Shown: piece by piece, positions 1-13,394 of the stretch
Layout of the letters: each line of letters starts with the position of its first letter
Position numbering within the stretch: the first letter of the stretch is position 1
Origin: Stereum hirsutum FP-91666 SS1
Lineage: Eukaryota > Basidiomycota > Agaricomycetes > Russulales > Stereaceae
Assembly: GCF_000264905.1 (NCBI RefSeq)
Contig: NW_006763141.1
Span: 800,600 to 864,599 of the forward strand
DNA length: 64,000 nucleotides
Direction of reading: 5' to 3'
The notes under the pieces: model-generated
Told to the model about the DNA's origin: nothing
The model's input: only the letters and a program-made list of their open reading frames with translations
Databases searched by the model: none
Made by a program: the position numbers and the translations under genes

Positions 1-3000
1 CCTCTTTGGGTACGTACGGGCTATCTTTCAACTGCTTCTCGATCTGTTCTCTTGCCCCGATGAACGTCACACCATACACAGTTGTCATGACCTGTATTGA
101 AGCGACACCCCCAGTATGTTCAGCATCATCCATGTAAGAAGTAGCGAACGGGAGAGGAACCTACCGTCTGTTTGACCACCTTCCTAGCTACTCTGCCTGA
201 CAACATCTGCGCAAACCTGTTCCCAGCAACAACATCCGCCTTCAACAAATCCTCCACCATATTCGCCACATACGTGTACACATCCGAAGGTCGATCCGCA
301 ACATCGAGGTTGACCTGACGAGCACCGGCAGCATCACCACCAAGTGCAGCATAATGCTGCAACCCGTTACAAGTACCATCCTGATGTACCGGGAGCGAAC
401 ACTCATACGCCTCAGGTTCCGGCGAAGTGAGCGCGGCCTTCAACTCCTTGCAAGTCGCGAGACACTGCCAAGGATCGTCGGCCTGTATCCACCAACGACG
501 GCCGGTAAGCGGGTTATCTGCGCTGTCGTAGATCTCGTCAAGTCGTTCATGGACGAATTCGACACGCTCGTCGAAGGTGGCTTTGTCGTATCCGTACAAG
601 TTCGCCAAGTGGATCTTGAGCCAGCGCAAGCCGCGAGCTCCGAGAGGCTTGGACTCGCCGAAGAGAAGAAGGCCACGGGAGAGATCGTTACCGATGTGGT
701 TCAGATGCGGTGGAAGGGGGTATGCTCGGCCACGGAAGTCCAGGTTGTGTGGGAGGTAGAAGGTATCGCCGATGAACTACGATACAACCAATATCAACAA
801 TGGCCATGAAAAAAGTGAATGGACTGTCGGTGTCACTTACAGCACGAGCAATCTCAATCTTATAGTTGACACTGCATCGATCCGAGTGGTGATTCGCCTT
901 GGCTTGCGTCCAAGCACGGAGACGCGTAAGATAGATCGTTCTCCCGTTCTGGTCGACCTCCATGTTCGCTGGCCTCTCCGGTTCTGGCTCTTCAAAGGCC
1001 GCTGAAGGGACCTTGCACAGCCCCTTGCCAGAGTTCCAAACTTCGAGAACGACATCGAAGACACCTCGGTTGATTTTCCAAGGCGTAGATCCGAGTACGT
1101 CGAGACCTGCGTAGACAAGTTCGACGTTGCCCACCCCTGAGGCGTGCTTGAGATACGTCTCCTGTTCCTTAGACTCCTTGAACCGCATGACGAGGGCTGA
1201 ACGAAAGAAAGCACTGTCATCAGTACGGATTCTGCGGTGTGGTTGGAAAGCAATGGATACGAACATTTGTTATAGATATAACCACCGTCGTTGTAGTTTA
1301 ACCATGGCTTCGGCTTCACCAACATTGGCAAGTGACGCGGATGCAACGTCTCCCTCACGCCATCCCTCCCCAACTTCTCCTGTACCACCTGGTTCAACTT
1401 CAACACGCCCAACTTATTTCCTCTGATATATTCATACGAATGGAAGAAGGCCGGCTGCTCCTCCCGCAAGATATTTCCCGGATTCTTTGGATCCGGAGCC
1501 GTCCGTTCGACCATGGCGCACTCCATCAAACGATCGACGAGGAAGCTACCGACCTTGATACGAACGGGCTGCGTCCACTGAGACGTCCATTCCTCTCCGT
1601 CTTCCATGTACCGGCGTGCAGTGACGCGACGCGCGTGCAGGTCGTTGTAGGAGAACTTGGAGAAGAAGCCAGACGTTTCGCGGGTGCCGACAGTGGGCAT
1701 TTGAATTTTGTTCTTCTTGCACATCTCGGCCTTGTACTCGTGCTCAACGGCCATACCGACGGATAGGAGAGCGCGAGTCGTCTTCATGCCGCCGGAGATT
1801 CCACCGGAAGATTGAAGACGCATGACCTCAAGAATAACTATAAGAGAGAGTTTCTCGGGCTTGAGGAGGCTCAGGAAAGGACCTAGACGGCTAAAGGCGT
1901 CCGCATATCCTTTTGGCCTCGCTGAAATCAGGAACGTTAGTGGAAACCTTACGTTGAGGGTGCATGAAAGAGAACATACCACCAGTAGGCACCCGATCCT
2001 CCTCCGCCAAGACCGCCGTGATATCCCGAGTCAACCTCTCCCTCAGCCTTTTGTGCCAGTTCCACATCCAGTGCTGCAGGTCCGACTGGTTGAGCTGCCC
2101 GTCTGTCAAGTTCAACTGCTCAAAGAGCTCGGCCTGTCGTCTCAGACGCTCTACGGCGACGTCGTAGACGGATTCTTCGAGGAGCTTTTGGCGTGCGGTG
2201 ACGTCGTCGGGGAGGACACGACGGGCGAGTTGGACGTTGGTAAGATGCTTTCGGAGGATATCGAGGTTGAAGGGGACTTCGGTATCGGAGGCGTTCTGCT
2301 CCTCGTCCACATCTAGCGACTTTGATTTGCCGTCGAGCATACCTTCCAAAGCCTTTTTCTGTAATTCGATGAAGGGATTGAGTATGATGTCCGGGTGTTA
2401 GGATTGAGACGAGGACACACTTTCGTCACCAACACAGGCTTCACTTCGGGAACGTCTGCCAGTGGATCATATTTCGAGCTGCCCCACTGCTCCGCCATGC
2501 CGAGCTCCGTCACGACTTTTGAAAGATTGAGCTCTACGGCAGCTCTGGAGAGGGCGTGAATGATAGTTTCGGCCTCTTCGCTTGAGGTAAAAGCCTTGTC
2601 AGCGATGACCATGGAGATAGGGATTTCGCGGTCGACGATTTGACGGAGGAGGGTAGCCGGTGTGTGATTCGTGGCGAACTCGACAAAGAAGGGAGAGTCT
2701 TCCTTGGATGAAAATCTGGAGTCGAAGGTTAAAACGGGTCGTGTGAGTCAAATTACGAGTGACGAGACATTTTGGCAGGCCCATCTGCCTGAAACGAAGA
2801 TGAACTCACCTGTGCCAAGCTAAGAGAGCCAACGCGTAACTCGACGCTGACGGCGCGACCTTCTCAGTCCGTTTCTCCAACACCGTAAAGAGCGACCAGA
2901 AATCGTCTACCCAAATCTCCTTCTTTTGTACATCTTTCGTGTATCCCATGTCCATATATGCGAGCAGGAAGTGGTTGAATAGCCGCACACTGAGCGCTGG

Positions 3001-3462
3001 ATCGCCAGGCTTCTGTTGGCGCATACGCTCGAAGATGTCGCGCGCGCGACGAACGTCGTGCAGGTTGTGGAGACAAGCGTCAATGACGGCGAGCAAGTCG
3101 GCGGTGTTAGAGTCCATGAAGTGTTCCTCGTGATCCATGTCCTTCTCAACGTCGTCCGGGAGAGGTGGGTGAAGAACAGTGAAAGTGGGCTGTCTCCTCA
3201 GGAATGCCGACATGTCGCTTCTGTCTGGTGCACCGTTGGCCGCTGGCGCAGACGGCGTGGACGACGGCATGAAGGCAGGGTAAAGATCAGAAGATGAGGG
3301 TGCCCCCGCCGAGAGATCTGGAGGAGCATTGACCGGTTTTGAGGGCGTCGAGAAGACAGGTTTTGACGGTGTTGTGTAGTAGAGAACGCGTGCAGGACGC
3401 GGCAGGGCCTGGCGAGAGCAAGACAGTAAAGCCTTCTCTGCTCGGCGTGATAGAGGGATCAT
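1..3462 (-). CDS. RPO41: Mitochondrial DNA-directed RNA polymerase (T7-like, single subunit), 3' end beyond window
   Basis: Single-subunit phage-type RNA polymerase that transcribes mitochondrial DNA. The start is the ATG at 3460-3462 because it opens a basic, Ser/Ala/Arg-rich mitochondrial presequence (MIPLSRRAEKALLSCSRQAL); an earlier in-frame ATG at 3547-3549 would put a very acidic stretch in front of it. The first exon (to about 2813) carries PPR-like N-terminal helices, as in other fungal enzymes. Later exons contain WLNYNDGGY, LDFRGRAYP, the palm motif HQDGTCNGLQHY with the catalytic Asp, and RKVVKQTVMTTVYG, a strong family signature. An intron at about 92-164 splits KQT from VMTTVYG. 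The last finger/palm motifs and the stop lie beyond base 1. No frameshift was seen. Family identity is certain; exact internal exon borders are less so. Confidence 0.95.
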
Positions 3463-3896
3463 GGTAAAGGAGAGACTCTCGTCGCCGTCAGTGTTGTTAG
3501 CGTTGTCGAGAGGGTGCTGCTCGTCGTCCTCGTCGTCGTCCGACTTCAAAAGTTATACCTCCGTCTCCAAATTTCGTTCCCCGAGTGCCGTGAGAATATT
3601 GGTCACGCCACTTCGACTTGGTGCCACTGTGGCACTGTTTCTACTCACCACGCAGAGTTTTACAAGCGATCATTCGAGAAAGCGACGAGGCTTAAGTATT
3701 TGAGAACGTTTTTCTCAATTCAAATAATCACTGTTGTGGACTGAAATCTTCATAACTCCATAAATAGGTATACACTCATAACAAAAGCCCTCGTAGCCCA
3801 TCCCTATCTCCCTAGAGTCTGTCGTCGAGGGGCAGCAAACTAGTATCGAGTCAAACTTATAGGCCCAATAGACATCCCTTTTACAAGGTTTTCGTG

Positions 3897-6065
3897 TCAT
3901 CGATCATTACCCGTTCTTGTCCCACCAGTCACATTTCCTGTTTGGCCCATCTCGACATCCTCCGCCCGACCATCCCCTGAGGATCGAACATTCATGAAAG
4001 GTGTTCCTAGGTCCGAACCCAATATCTCCCCAACAACACTCGTACTTTCCGCAGCCGCCTCATCGCTCGCACCTGTACTAGGCGTGCCAGCATTGGCATT
4101 CCGGTTCCAAAACTTCATGGTGCTGAATTTGCGGCTTGTCGGTGAATGTGTGCCTCCAGCGCCGGGGACGTCTTGTGAGGAAAAGGAGTAAAGATGAAAG
4201 ACCGTTCGGGTTGATAGGATACTATGGGTAACCGTCTGTAATCTAGATAAAGTCGGGTAGTCGGTCAATCCGAATAAAGTGGAGAAAGGAGATTGGAGCA
4301 AAAATGATCTCGTGCATCAGACATACTGTGGGCCAGCGACGCGAAGTAAGGGGTCCTGAAAGATAATGATACATCAGTAAGTATACGTACATCGAATAAT
4401 TATCATAAGGACAGGCGGAACGCACCGTGACTTGGAGCACCAGAGCGATGTTAAGCACTCCAAACACTGCAGATGATTCAGTTATACCTCCATCATCGAA
4501 ACTGACTATGCCTAGAACATACTGAACATGAAGATAAAATACATTATACCTGGCAAGACATATCCAGTCAGCTCCTCATCCTCATCGACGAAGTACAGAA
4601 AGTGTGTGTGGTGGGTGAGAAATAAACGAGACTCGCCATCTCTCCGCAGCACATGGAACAGCTGGGGTCTGTTCTCAAGAGGCACATCTCGGAAATACGC
4701 TAGGATCTTGTACATCAATAAGCTGAGGGTGACTTAATGATCACAAGGAAACGGTGTCAGCTCTTGCTCTAGCGAGACTGGGCAGGACATTCGGCGTAAA
4801 GGGAGAGATACGATAGTGAGAAATAAGAAGCGCACTGAATTCGTAGACAATATCAATCGCATACGGCACGACCCAGACGTCTTTGACCGAACTGACCATG
4901 ACTTCACAAGAGACTGAGATCACCGGGAGGTTGGATGTCACAGACTGCCCCCCTATGCCACAAACGCCCATGAATCCGTCAACACCAGTAAATGCACTTG
5001 AGGTTAATAGATAAGAAGGAGAACTCACAAACAGTTGTGACAATATCCTTCTGTGAGATATAGATGGCTGGAACAAGGCATGCCTATAAGCAGAACAACT
5101 CGAGCTTCAGCTGACCCAACCCACAGCGAAAAACACGAAGCAGCGAAAATGAAGGACTCGCAATCGTAAGACAGATGTAGAAAATCAATATTCTCCGATC
5201 ATGTTGCCAGACTGCCCATGTTCTCGCTACGAAAATGACTGTGATATGTAGGACACCTCCTAATCAGCATCACGAAATGCTGTCAGAGCATCAAAACAGC
5301 AACTTGCAATCAGCGAAACTGATCGTAATGAGCCGTATGCAAGTCAGAACATTGCTTAGTGTGACCGTCGCCTGAGAGGATATCGAGTCAGCTCGATCAG
5401 CTCCGAAAAATGCAGAATAGAAAAAGGCTTACCGGCAACAAATTAATAACTGCACCGGCAAACGCAGGATATCGAGCCAAGAAGAACAGTACGCGTCCGA
5501 CACTGAGTCGTTTTGGCACCCACAAAAAGCGAACCTACAGTATATAATCGACAGCCCAAGCCACTTGTATTAGCTATATTTCCGGCGATGGGGTAGCCTA
5601 TGTGGAAGAGCTATGTACCTCTTCTGACAACGTAAGGGTATAGTCGTAAAACTAAGTATATGATGACCACATAATAAGCAGATGGGTTTACTTATACAAG
5701 CTTGCGAGTATATATGTAAAGGGAGAAACTCACAAGGAGTGCACTGCTAGCCACTGCTCGGCGGCCGGTGAGAGCATTAGGATCAACTGCTGTTCGAGCG
5801 GTACCCTGCATAGGTCATTTGCTCACCGGAGATGCTCTAGAACGAATGATGAAAATGCTAGTCAACATAATGTTGCAAACTTTCGACGAGCGCTCAAAAG
5901 GAGCACCGCGCCGGAGAACTTTGCACACCGCAACGCGTGCACCGAAGAAATACACTATTTCCGCAGTAGAAATGTAGGACGTACCAACGACAGTCTCCGA
6001 TCAGCCAGACACTGGACAAAATCATGCAATTGTGCACCTGAAAGCGAGCTGGAGTCGAGAGTCAT
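3897..6065 (-). CDS. DUF6533-type seven-helix membrane protein, copy 1
   Basis: Multi-pass membrane protein of the basidiomycete DUF6533 family; function unknown. The start ATG (6063-6065) begins MTLDSSSLSGAQLHDF, which aligns with copy 2 (QLHD..CL..RL). About a dozen short exons follow: ASSALL, FYDYTLTLSEE, VRFLWVP..GRVLFFLARYPA, CIRLITI, VARTWAVWQ, VWVVPYAIDIVYEF, MYKILAYFRDVP, GIMYFIFMF and the C-terminal THSILSTRTVFHLYSF. The cytosolic tail is Ser/Gly-rich and contains EDVEMG, also seen as DIEMG in copy 2. Exon boundaries match the other two copies (21266-23669, 38418-40509). Three introns appear to use GC instead of GT donors (starting at 5307, 5161 and 4636). No broken frame was found if those donors are used. 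Ligand and partners cannot be inferred. Confidence 0.85.
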
Positions 6066-7267
6066 CCGTCACAAGTACAATTCGAGGTTCTATCAGAACC
6101 GCCAATCACATACTTTCCTTCAAGTGCTAGCTAATCGGACGAGAAACAAGAGTGCAACAAACCGACCAAACGGTTGCAATGCCCTTCGGAGTGCTGGTGG
6201 TGGGCAGAGAATGGTGTGTGAAGCAGTTTAAGACTCGGGCGTGGCTGCTGCTACCAAACGGGGGAGTGAGCACACAAGCTAAGCTGATAGGGCTCGTATT
6301 TATAAACACTTTTCGGCGCAACGCTGAAGGGTTTGTAGGAGTTTATAGGTGGGGATGCTCCTCATTCAGTACTCGACCTACCACATATATGTGTGGCGGC
6401 TATTTTTGAACATGCTGCACGCAAGGAACTGATGGAATCTCACTACCTGTAGCTACCTGTGCCAACAGGAACTTGTGTACCTGAGAGTCTGAGATGATGA
6501 CTCTCACGATGCGCTCCGACGAACGAGGAAATGTTCTAATGTCTCATATCAGTCGAGCACTAAACATATTATGTATGGCAAATAATGAGGAATCTCGCAT
6601 GAGATTGACACCAGTTTCACGCACCAATACGTGACACCGCCCATCCTGAGCAAGGCGGTAACCTTATGTGGCCGATAATAATGAATGTAGCCTCAGAACG
6701 GATTGTCGTCCAAGCGGGCGCCTTTTGATTGCTCAGAAGACCGCGGAGAGGTGAGTCAGGATTTCTCTTTAAGAACCGAATTTCGTTGCCGGAAAAGTTT
6801 ATTGTGCGAACGGTACAAGAAAGAAAGACGTGTGAGGTGGCGACACGGTTGCAGGAGTTGAAAGCGTGAGAACTCTGCTTGGGTCCTTCAGAGGAATCTC
6901 CCGATTCGGACGTCCTGAATTCAGAGGCCCGGGAACCGGCGACTCGGAATACGGGTGGCGAGGACCTGTAAAGACGATACTTAAATGGTTTTATGCCCGA
7001 CAGTCATACGCTTTGAAGGTATTGATATATTTATTATGTCTTGGAGGCTACGGCACGCTGGCTGTACCTGTCGACAACCTCTGAGTCGCAAACCAGTGAT
7101 ATATAAACAAATTGCTCTCCCCCGTCCGGCCCGACCGTACACTGTATAGTACACGAACATAAGACACTACGATGTAATTAGGTCTAGCACTTTTGTGGTG
7201 AAGAGAAGATATAATAACTGCACCTACACGGAGAATACATCAAGACCGAAGGCCTTGAATAGTCATT
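6066..7267. other. Gene-free interval between DUF6533 copy 1 and GMC oxidoreductase 1
   Basis: It holds the upstream region of the DUF6533 gene (a TATAAA-like sequence near 6298, about 230 bp from the start, on both strands by symmetry) and the 3' flank of the GMC gene. Short open frames here have no recognisable protein features and no splice-linked partners. I see no RNA gene or repeat. Confidence 0.5.
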
Positions 7268-10037
7268 CTACTCGGTACTGTAGCGGCCGTCGGCAGCCTT
7301 GATCAGGTCCGCCGTGCGTTCTGCAATGATGTAGGTCGGACCCATAGTGTGTGCCGCAGGGATATACGGCTATGGACCTCACGCGTCAACAGGTAGTGCG
7401 TGGGCATTATGGTCGGAGTCGACTCACATAGATGGAAGCATCAACGACTCTCAATCCGACCGTGCCTTTCACCCTTAAGTCCACTTGCAGTGCACCGTCT
7501 CCTGCACCACTCGCACTCCCATTCTTACCCATCGGTACGGTGCAGGTAGGGTGAAACACTGTGAAAGCTGTGTTTCTGATCCATTCCTCAATCTCCTCAT
7601 CTGTGGTTGCATTAAGACTCGATCCATATTCCTCAATGATGTACCCGTCGAAGGCTTTGGCAGCAACGTATCGACGAGCTGCTTTGACGGCGTACACAAG
7701 GGCTCGGATGTCGAAGGGTTCTTCGAGAGCGAGCATATTGGGAGAGATGAGGGGGTGGGTAAAGGGATCTGTGGACGCGAGTGTGATGTTTCCACCTTGT
7801 AGTTAAGGTACACGGGACACGTGAGTATCAGCAGCCGCCGGATCTATTGAGATAATAGGACAACGTACGAGAGGCAGGTGAGACGAGATTAACAAGCATG
7901 GTAAAGTAGTTTCCACTCGATGGGGTAGGTTCGACCAAGTTAAGGAACCCATCCTAAACAAGTGCTCACACCATTAGACACGATGGGCTCATTCACGTCA
8001 GGATGGCCATACCTCGAAGATCCACTCGTAATGCGCTGCTGTAGGTCCCGAACTCGGATCCTCGATACCATCTCCGTACACACTTGTCTCGTTATCGGGA
8101 ACTCTCAACCAGCCCCACTGATTTCCAGCGGAATTGACGAGATAACCAGTCCTATTAGCCTGCCATAATGCGAGCTGTTCCGCGGCAAAGGTACTGTTCT
8201 GAGAGAGATCGTCGAGAAGCGTATTGTTGGACGTTACGGCCCAGTTTATGGAAAGAAGTACGTGGTCCTGACAATCATCGTGTCATTGAGAGGTGAACAG
8301 ACGTGGTAAGAAGCTGGCGAAGATGTAAATGGGCGATCTCCGAGAAAACCACACCTGTAAGTTCTGACCGACATCTGGAAGTTCCACGGTGGTCTCGATG
8401 CCGAACTGAGACAGGACAGAAGGATCGCCAATGCCGGAGAGCATAACTGGATTGAATATTAGACAGTGCTAGGGTAAAATTGAGATCTGTCACTTACGAA
8501 TATGGGGTGTTTGGACCGCGCCTGCAGAAAGGATGACCTCTCTGCTTGCGTTGAGAGAATAGACCGAGTCTATTCACGAACCGGTATCAGCTCTCACATT
8601 CCCCACAATACCGACAGTAAAATAACAGAGCTCTAGCATACCAGAGTTGTTCTGAGCGAACTGTACGCCCCTAAACACAGGGAGATCATTCTCCGTTCCG
8701 GTTTGAACCACTTTTGTGACCAGAGTATTGACCAGTACATCGAGATTCGACCGAGTGAGCGCAGGTTCGATATATGCTCTTGCTGATCCATCGCGGGCAC
8801 CTTCAAAAATCTGCGAGATGATGCTTTTTTTTAGTAACACGGTTCTGTGATATGCTTGCTCTCAAAGGCTGACATCCCACTGCGTCCAGCCTAATAAAGT
8901 TTCCGTTAACAATTTTGTAGAAAAGACTGATATGAAGGCGACTACTCACTTATCCCAATGGTGTCTCCTGAGTTAACGTCCTCGTTGTAAGGGAATTCGG
9001 AAGACAGCTCGGTCGACGCATTCAAGACGAGAGCATCTGTTGGGAGAGCATATCCCGGTAAACTAATTCTGACGGGACCTGCATAGCAGGACAATAAGTA
9101 TACAGCGATTGATGAATTAGATTTGACATAACACGTACCGTTTTCGCCATGATCGGTGGGTATGATGTCGCCTGTAGTATCACGGCCATCGGTAGGCGGC
9201 GTTAAGGTCTCTATCTACACTCGCGGGGTGTATTCATTAGTGATATCAGGACTTCTGGCTTGGCAATATTCTACGGGATGCCGACACACACCTTCAACAT
9301 ATACGGATACAATGCGTCCCAAGACCATCCCTCGTCGCCCGTGTAAGCCGCATATCGATCGAAGTCGTCTCTTGCGCCTCTGTTCCACGCCATGAAGTCT
9401 AGTTGGACACGTTAAATTTGGTGGAATATCGTCGACTAGTGTGGAAAAGAGAGAGCTTACTGATAGATGTAGATCCTCCGAGGACAAATCCACGGGCATA
9501 AGTTATCGACCTGTCGTTATATCCCGGCATGGGCGTAGTGGTGAAATTCCAATCCTACCAGCCATAACTACGTCGTTAGCCGTGAAAGCACCATATGCGT
9601 ATGGATGATAGAACACTACGTACGAACTGGGAGCCTTCAAGCGTCGCTTCGAAACCGGGAACCTCGATGTTTATGTTTGTATAGTCGCTAGTGGATATTC
9701 ACGCCTCAGATAAAACAGAAAGGGAGGGAAACATTCTTAATTGCACACCTGGACCCGGCTTCGATGAGCAGTACCTTCACTTCCGGGTGCTCCGTCAACC
9801 GGTTGACGAGGACGCCTCCACCAGCACCTCCTATCACATTGGAAGACACAATACATAAAGAGTACTATTAAAGATCAGATAGTTGCTCGCATAGTGAGCA
9901 AACGCACCTCCAACAATGATGTAGTCATACGAAGCGTTAGTAGGTAATTGGGATGGGTCTTGATACAAAGCACCGAGGGCAGCCGGGATGTAAGCGGCTG
10001 CAATTAGAGGCAAAACCAGGGAGAAGGTGAGCGTCAT
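7268..10037 (-). CDS. Secreted GMC-family FAD oxidoreductase (aryl-alcohol-oxidase-like)
   Basis: FAD-dependent glucose-methanol-choline oxidoreductase, probably an extracellular alcohol oxidase or dehydrogenase. It starts MTLTFSLVLPLIAAAYIPAALG, a signal peptide, followed by YDYIIVGG/AGGGVLVNRL (FAD-binding Rossmann motif split by an intron) and LLIEAG. Further exons read ARGFVLGGSTSINFMAWNRG (a variant of the GMC signature), GARDGSARAYIEPAL, VILSAGAVQTPHIL, LSGIG and VELPDVGQNLQDH. The active-site region is FHPTCTVPMG with the second histidine in IPAAHTMGPTYIIAERTADLI; the stop is at 7268-7270. All exons join in frame through about 13 short introns, so the gene looks functional. Such secreted enzymes supply H2O2 or redox cycling during lignocellulose decay; the substrate cannot be read from sequence. 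A TATA-like TTTATAAG lies about 100 bp upstream (near 10140). Confidence 0.9.
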
Positions 10038-11793
10038 TTCGTCGCTCGTCTGCGAGAATCAGTGGAGGAAAAATAGTGCGATTGGACGATCAAAGGGAAT
10101 CAAAATACGCACTACGGAATGGAGAGCGAGAACGAGCTTATAAACGAGCTTCCGACACAGCGCCTCTGAAAGGAGCTAGCCAAGGTTGCTTATAACAGGT
10201 GGTAGTAGAAAGGCCTCGGACGATCACCGACCGAGACGTCTCGAAGCATAGACGCTCAGGGGATATGACTGCGTGCCTAACAGCAACGTCGGCTGTCATA
10301 CAACGCGAGAAAAGTTGCATGGACGGGCTTTTCGTTCACACGTTTAAAACTAAATGAATACACAGTAAGTCAAGAATTAGAGTCCTGTGCGTACCGATTT
10401 TGACAGACACGCAGGGTGTGGATGAGCTGGAGCCTCCAGAGTAAGACACTCAGTGAGCGTCTCATGGCCGCCCGTATTCAAGAGGTTAGTGGATCCTCGT
10501 GTGAATGGTGTCGTTTCCGATGTCATTGAATACAACATACGAGCGCTCTCAGGACGTGTTTTAGGCTGAAACCCCATGAGCAATACCCGTCCAATATCCA
10601 CCGAAAAGATAGTAAGGTACAGGACGCAAAAGGGGTCTGTACTACATCCCATGCGGCTACCTGCACAAGATAGATGTAGAGAGAATTCGTGACCAAACTT
10701 CCGAGTCAAACGGCGGAAGGCTGGCACATGCTATGCGCGTATTGCAAAACTAAAAAGAATGCTGGCGGTTATCATTCGCCGGGGGGTAGTCGACCGACTA
10801 CCCACTGACCGACGACAAGCGCGGACTGAGAGCACGAATTCGCGAACCTAATATATATCACGTATGGAGTTACTGCTCACCTAGTCGCAAGGCGCTAGCA
10901 GTACGATGAATGGATACCAATGGAATAATGGCGGCGGGTGTTGAAAATTGAGATCGGGTGTCACGGTGACCCTAGACGGAAAGTAGGCATATTGAACTTC
11001 CAGAACCCGAAGATGCGGCCAGTTCGTGGGGTACTCTTAGCAGGACTTCATATGCATATGGTTGTTACAATGTGTAGAGTTGAAAACGATGAATGCCAAG
11101 GAAGAGTGACAAGGATTCACAGAGTGATGGTAGGTTTTCAGGATACCTGAATTCCTGTGCTTAAACAATGATCAGACCACTAAATCCTTTGCTGGAGAAG
11201 CTGAGGCGGGGGACTCGGAGATATCTGCGTTAGAGATTGGCCGCTGCCGACAGTGGGAAAGGAGTAAAAGACCTTGTGATGGCCTTATACCCGAAGCACG
11301 CGTACCAAGCCTGTACAAGAACGTAGTCATCAAGAGTTCGTGCATATGCAAGGAGGAGTGGGCTGGCTGGAGCTGATGCGCTGACTTCTGAGTTGAACGT
11401 GAACCAAAAGGTTCCGAGCGATGCGTCGATGCATGTTTGGTTTGAAGCGGAGCGTAGAAATACGACGGCAACAGCCACAGCCGAACCTCCCCGCCTGCTT
11501 TTACTCCGGGCCCTAACCCCCTGCACCAACCACGGTTCCCAACCGCTCAGTCTGTTCAAGACTCGTATTCCATGCAGCATAAATATTTAAAAGTACAAAG
11601 ACAGAGGAAGTAAATAAGCTGTAGATAGGAATGACAACAATAGCAGTCACTAGGACTAAATGAGCGTACAGCATAGTATGTGGTAGAGAATACCGACCCT
11701 ATCCTCACCGAGCGAACAAATGAAGCACATATGCTCCATGGTACCTGTCTCACCTCGCCACACAGGTTCCAAATCATCCTGGATAGAGAACCG
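10038..11793. other. Gene-free interval
   Basis: Upstream flank of the secreted GMC gene plus 3' flank of the membrane-protein gene. Two overlapping minus-strand open frames at 11172-11580 were inspected: no domain, no signal peptide and no convincing splice partner. Nothing else is supported. Confidence 0.4.
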
Positions 11794-12963
11794 TTATACC
11801 AACCACCTTCCCCTCCCTTTCTGAGACTCGGTAACCAGTCTGATATCATGACTCTCGCGACCCGAACCTGCCTCCATGATCGCGCTCGGTTCGACAGTAT
11901 TCGGCCTCGACGGAAGATGCAGGTTTTCCGGGTGTCCCAAGTCACCCTCGTCCTCCTCGTTGAGCATATACAGCGTCGCAGAAGCGTCTGCGAGACTTGT
12001 GAAGTTGACGTTTGAAGTAGATGAGTGGCGCATATCGGACGGGAGAGGGGTCATTGACGCGAGCTCCGCATCTGCAATCAGACGATAACAAATATAGCAT
12101 GAATGAGTAAACCAGTCACAAGCCTTCCATAAGTTACTTAAGTTCCAAGGATGAGGCCCGAAGACGTACCGCTTGCAGAATACCTCTTACTATACACACT
12201 GCTCTCTCTCCCCTCCTGATGCTGGTCCTCCGAACCCGTCCAATAAGTCGAAGAACCGGGAGACACCGGTACGCCACTACGACCACGACCACCACTCGCA
12301 CCGACCGTATACGGTGACACCGGTCTGCTCGTACCCCCAGACAGACCATACCCGTACGCATTATTCCATCCAGCCCCGTCCATATCCGATTCTCTGACGA
12401 TCCTGACGCTCATATCCGCGAAGTGTGATCTTCGGCGTCTACAGCCACGAACGAAAAGGAGGATGATGATGAGGGTGACGAGAGAGATGATTGTGAGGCA
12501 GATGATGAGGGCGGTTATGGTTTCTTGTGGGAGGCCAGTTGAGGTGTACGAGGTGGCTATGGTGGTGGCTCGACGCCTGGACCAGGAGTCGTCTGTCCAT
12601 GAAGAGATGTTAGGTGGGAGAACAGATTTCACTCGTCGATCGAAAAGTTCGAGTAGCAGAGGTAAGGGGTGTGATAGAAGTATGTACTCACCTCCGTATC
12701 CAGCCTCATCGTCTCGGTTGTCGTGCACGATAGGATCACGAGAACTGACCGAGCCTTTCAGCGCCCGCATCGATATCGCCACTGAACCCAGATACGACCA
12801 AGCGTGAATGGTCCACAAGTAAGAGTTTGAGTCGTCCAAGCAAGGGAGCAAGAAGAGCAAGCTGAGAGTCGTCGAGACCGAAGCGGGCGTCGACGAGGAA
12901 GGACGAAAGCAAGGACGAGAGGAGCACAAAAGGCACCACTGATATAAGACCAAAGACATGCAT
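11794..12963 (-). CDS. Predicted single-pass membrane protein with cytosolic Ser/Gly-rich tail
   Basis: Not assigned to a known family. An ATG at 12961-12963 opens a signal-peptide-like sequence (MHVFGLISVVPFVLLSSLL); an ATG at 12957-12959 opens a second frame that runs directly into the rest. Downstream comes a short extracellular Thr/Ser stretch, one strong transmembrane helix (ALIICLTIISLVTLIIILLF) and the stop-transfer cluster RGCRRRR. The cytosolic tail is rich in Gly, Ser, Pro and Tyr. An intron at 12072-12169 (GTACGT...TTGCAG) joins KRYSAS to DAELASMTPLPSD and the stop at 11794. Another probable intron begins near 12690 (GTGAGT). The N-terminal splicing that would connect the signal peptide to the helix exon was not resolved. 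The layout resembles fungal single-pass surface or sensor proteins, but that is inference. Confidence 0.55.
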
Positions 12964-13394
12964 TCGGTAAAGGCTCAAAGCTTCATCAAAGCACTGTGAT
13001 GAGCGCTGAGCGCCGAACGTCGTAATTTTGTATTGCCCCCACGAGGCGAGCCGAGCGATGAGAAGTTGATGAGCCTGAGTTCCGTCCCTTGAGCGGGCAT
13101 TCATACATACCCATAGAAAGTGCAGCAGGTGGCCAGGGACAGTTTATTTATTACTCTTGACCGTAGTGACCTTGCAGGAGCAGAGAGCAATTCATCGACT
13201 TTTCCTGTGAAAGGGCTAGCTTGAAGAGAAGGAACAATGTGGCGTGCGAAATCAGCACCACGGTCCCGAGGTTGACCGTTGAATTATGATGGTATAAAAA
13301 TAGAACATGTTGGAGTGGCGGTGGCGAGCATGCAGGTAATCTAAATGCAGCAACACATCGGCCAGGGGAACGACTCAATGAACAGGGCCTCCGT
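12964..13394. other. Short intergenic stretch
   Basis: Lies between two minus-strand genes and must hold the promoter of the membrane-protein gene and the terminator of the PPR gene. No coding signal or RNA gene was recognised. Confidence 0.4.

Noticed and set aside
126..809. Plus-strand open frame at 354-809 over the RNA polymerase gene
   Set aside because: Antisense shadow of a strongly conserved polymerase exon.
11172..11590. Two minus-strand frames with hydrophobic patches
   Set aside because: They overlap each other, have no domain and no splice partners.
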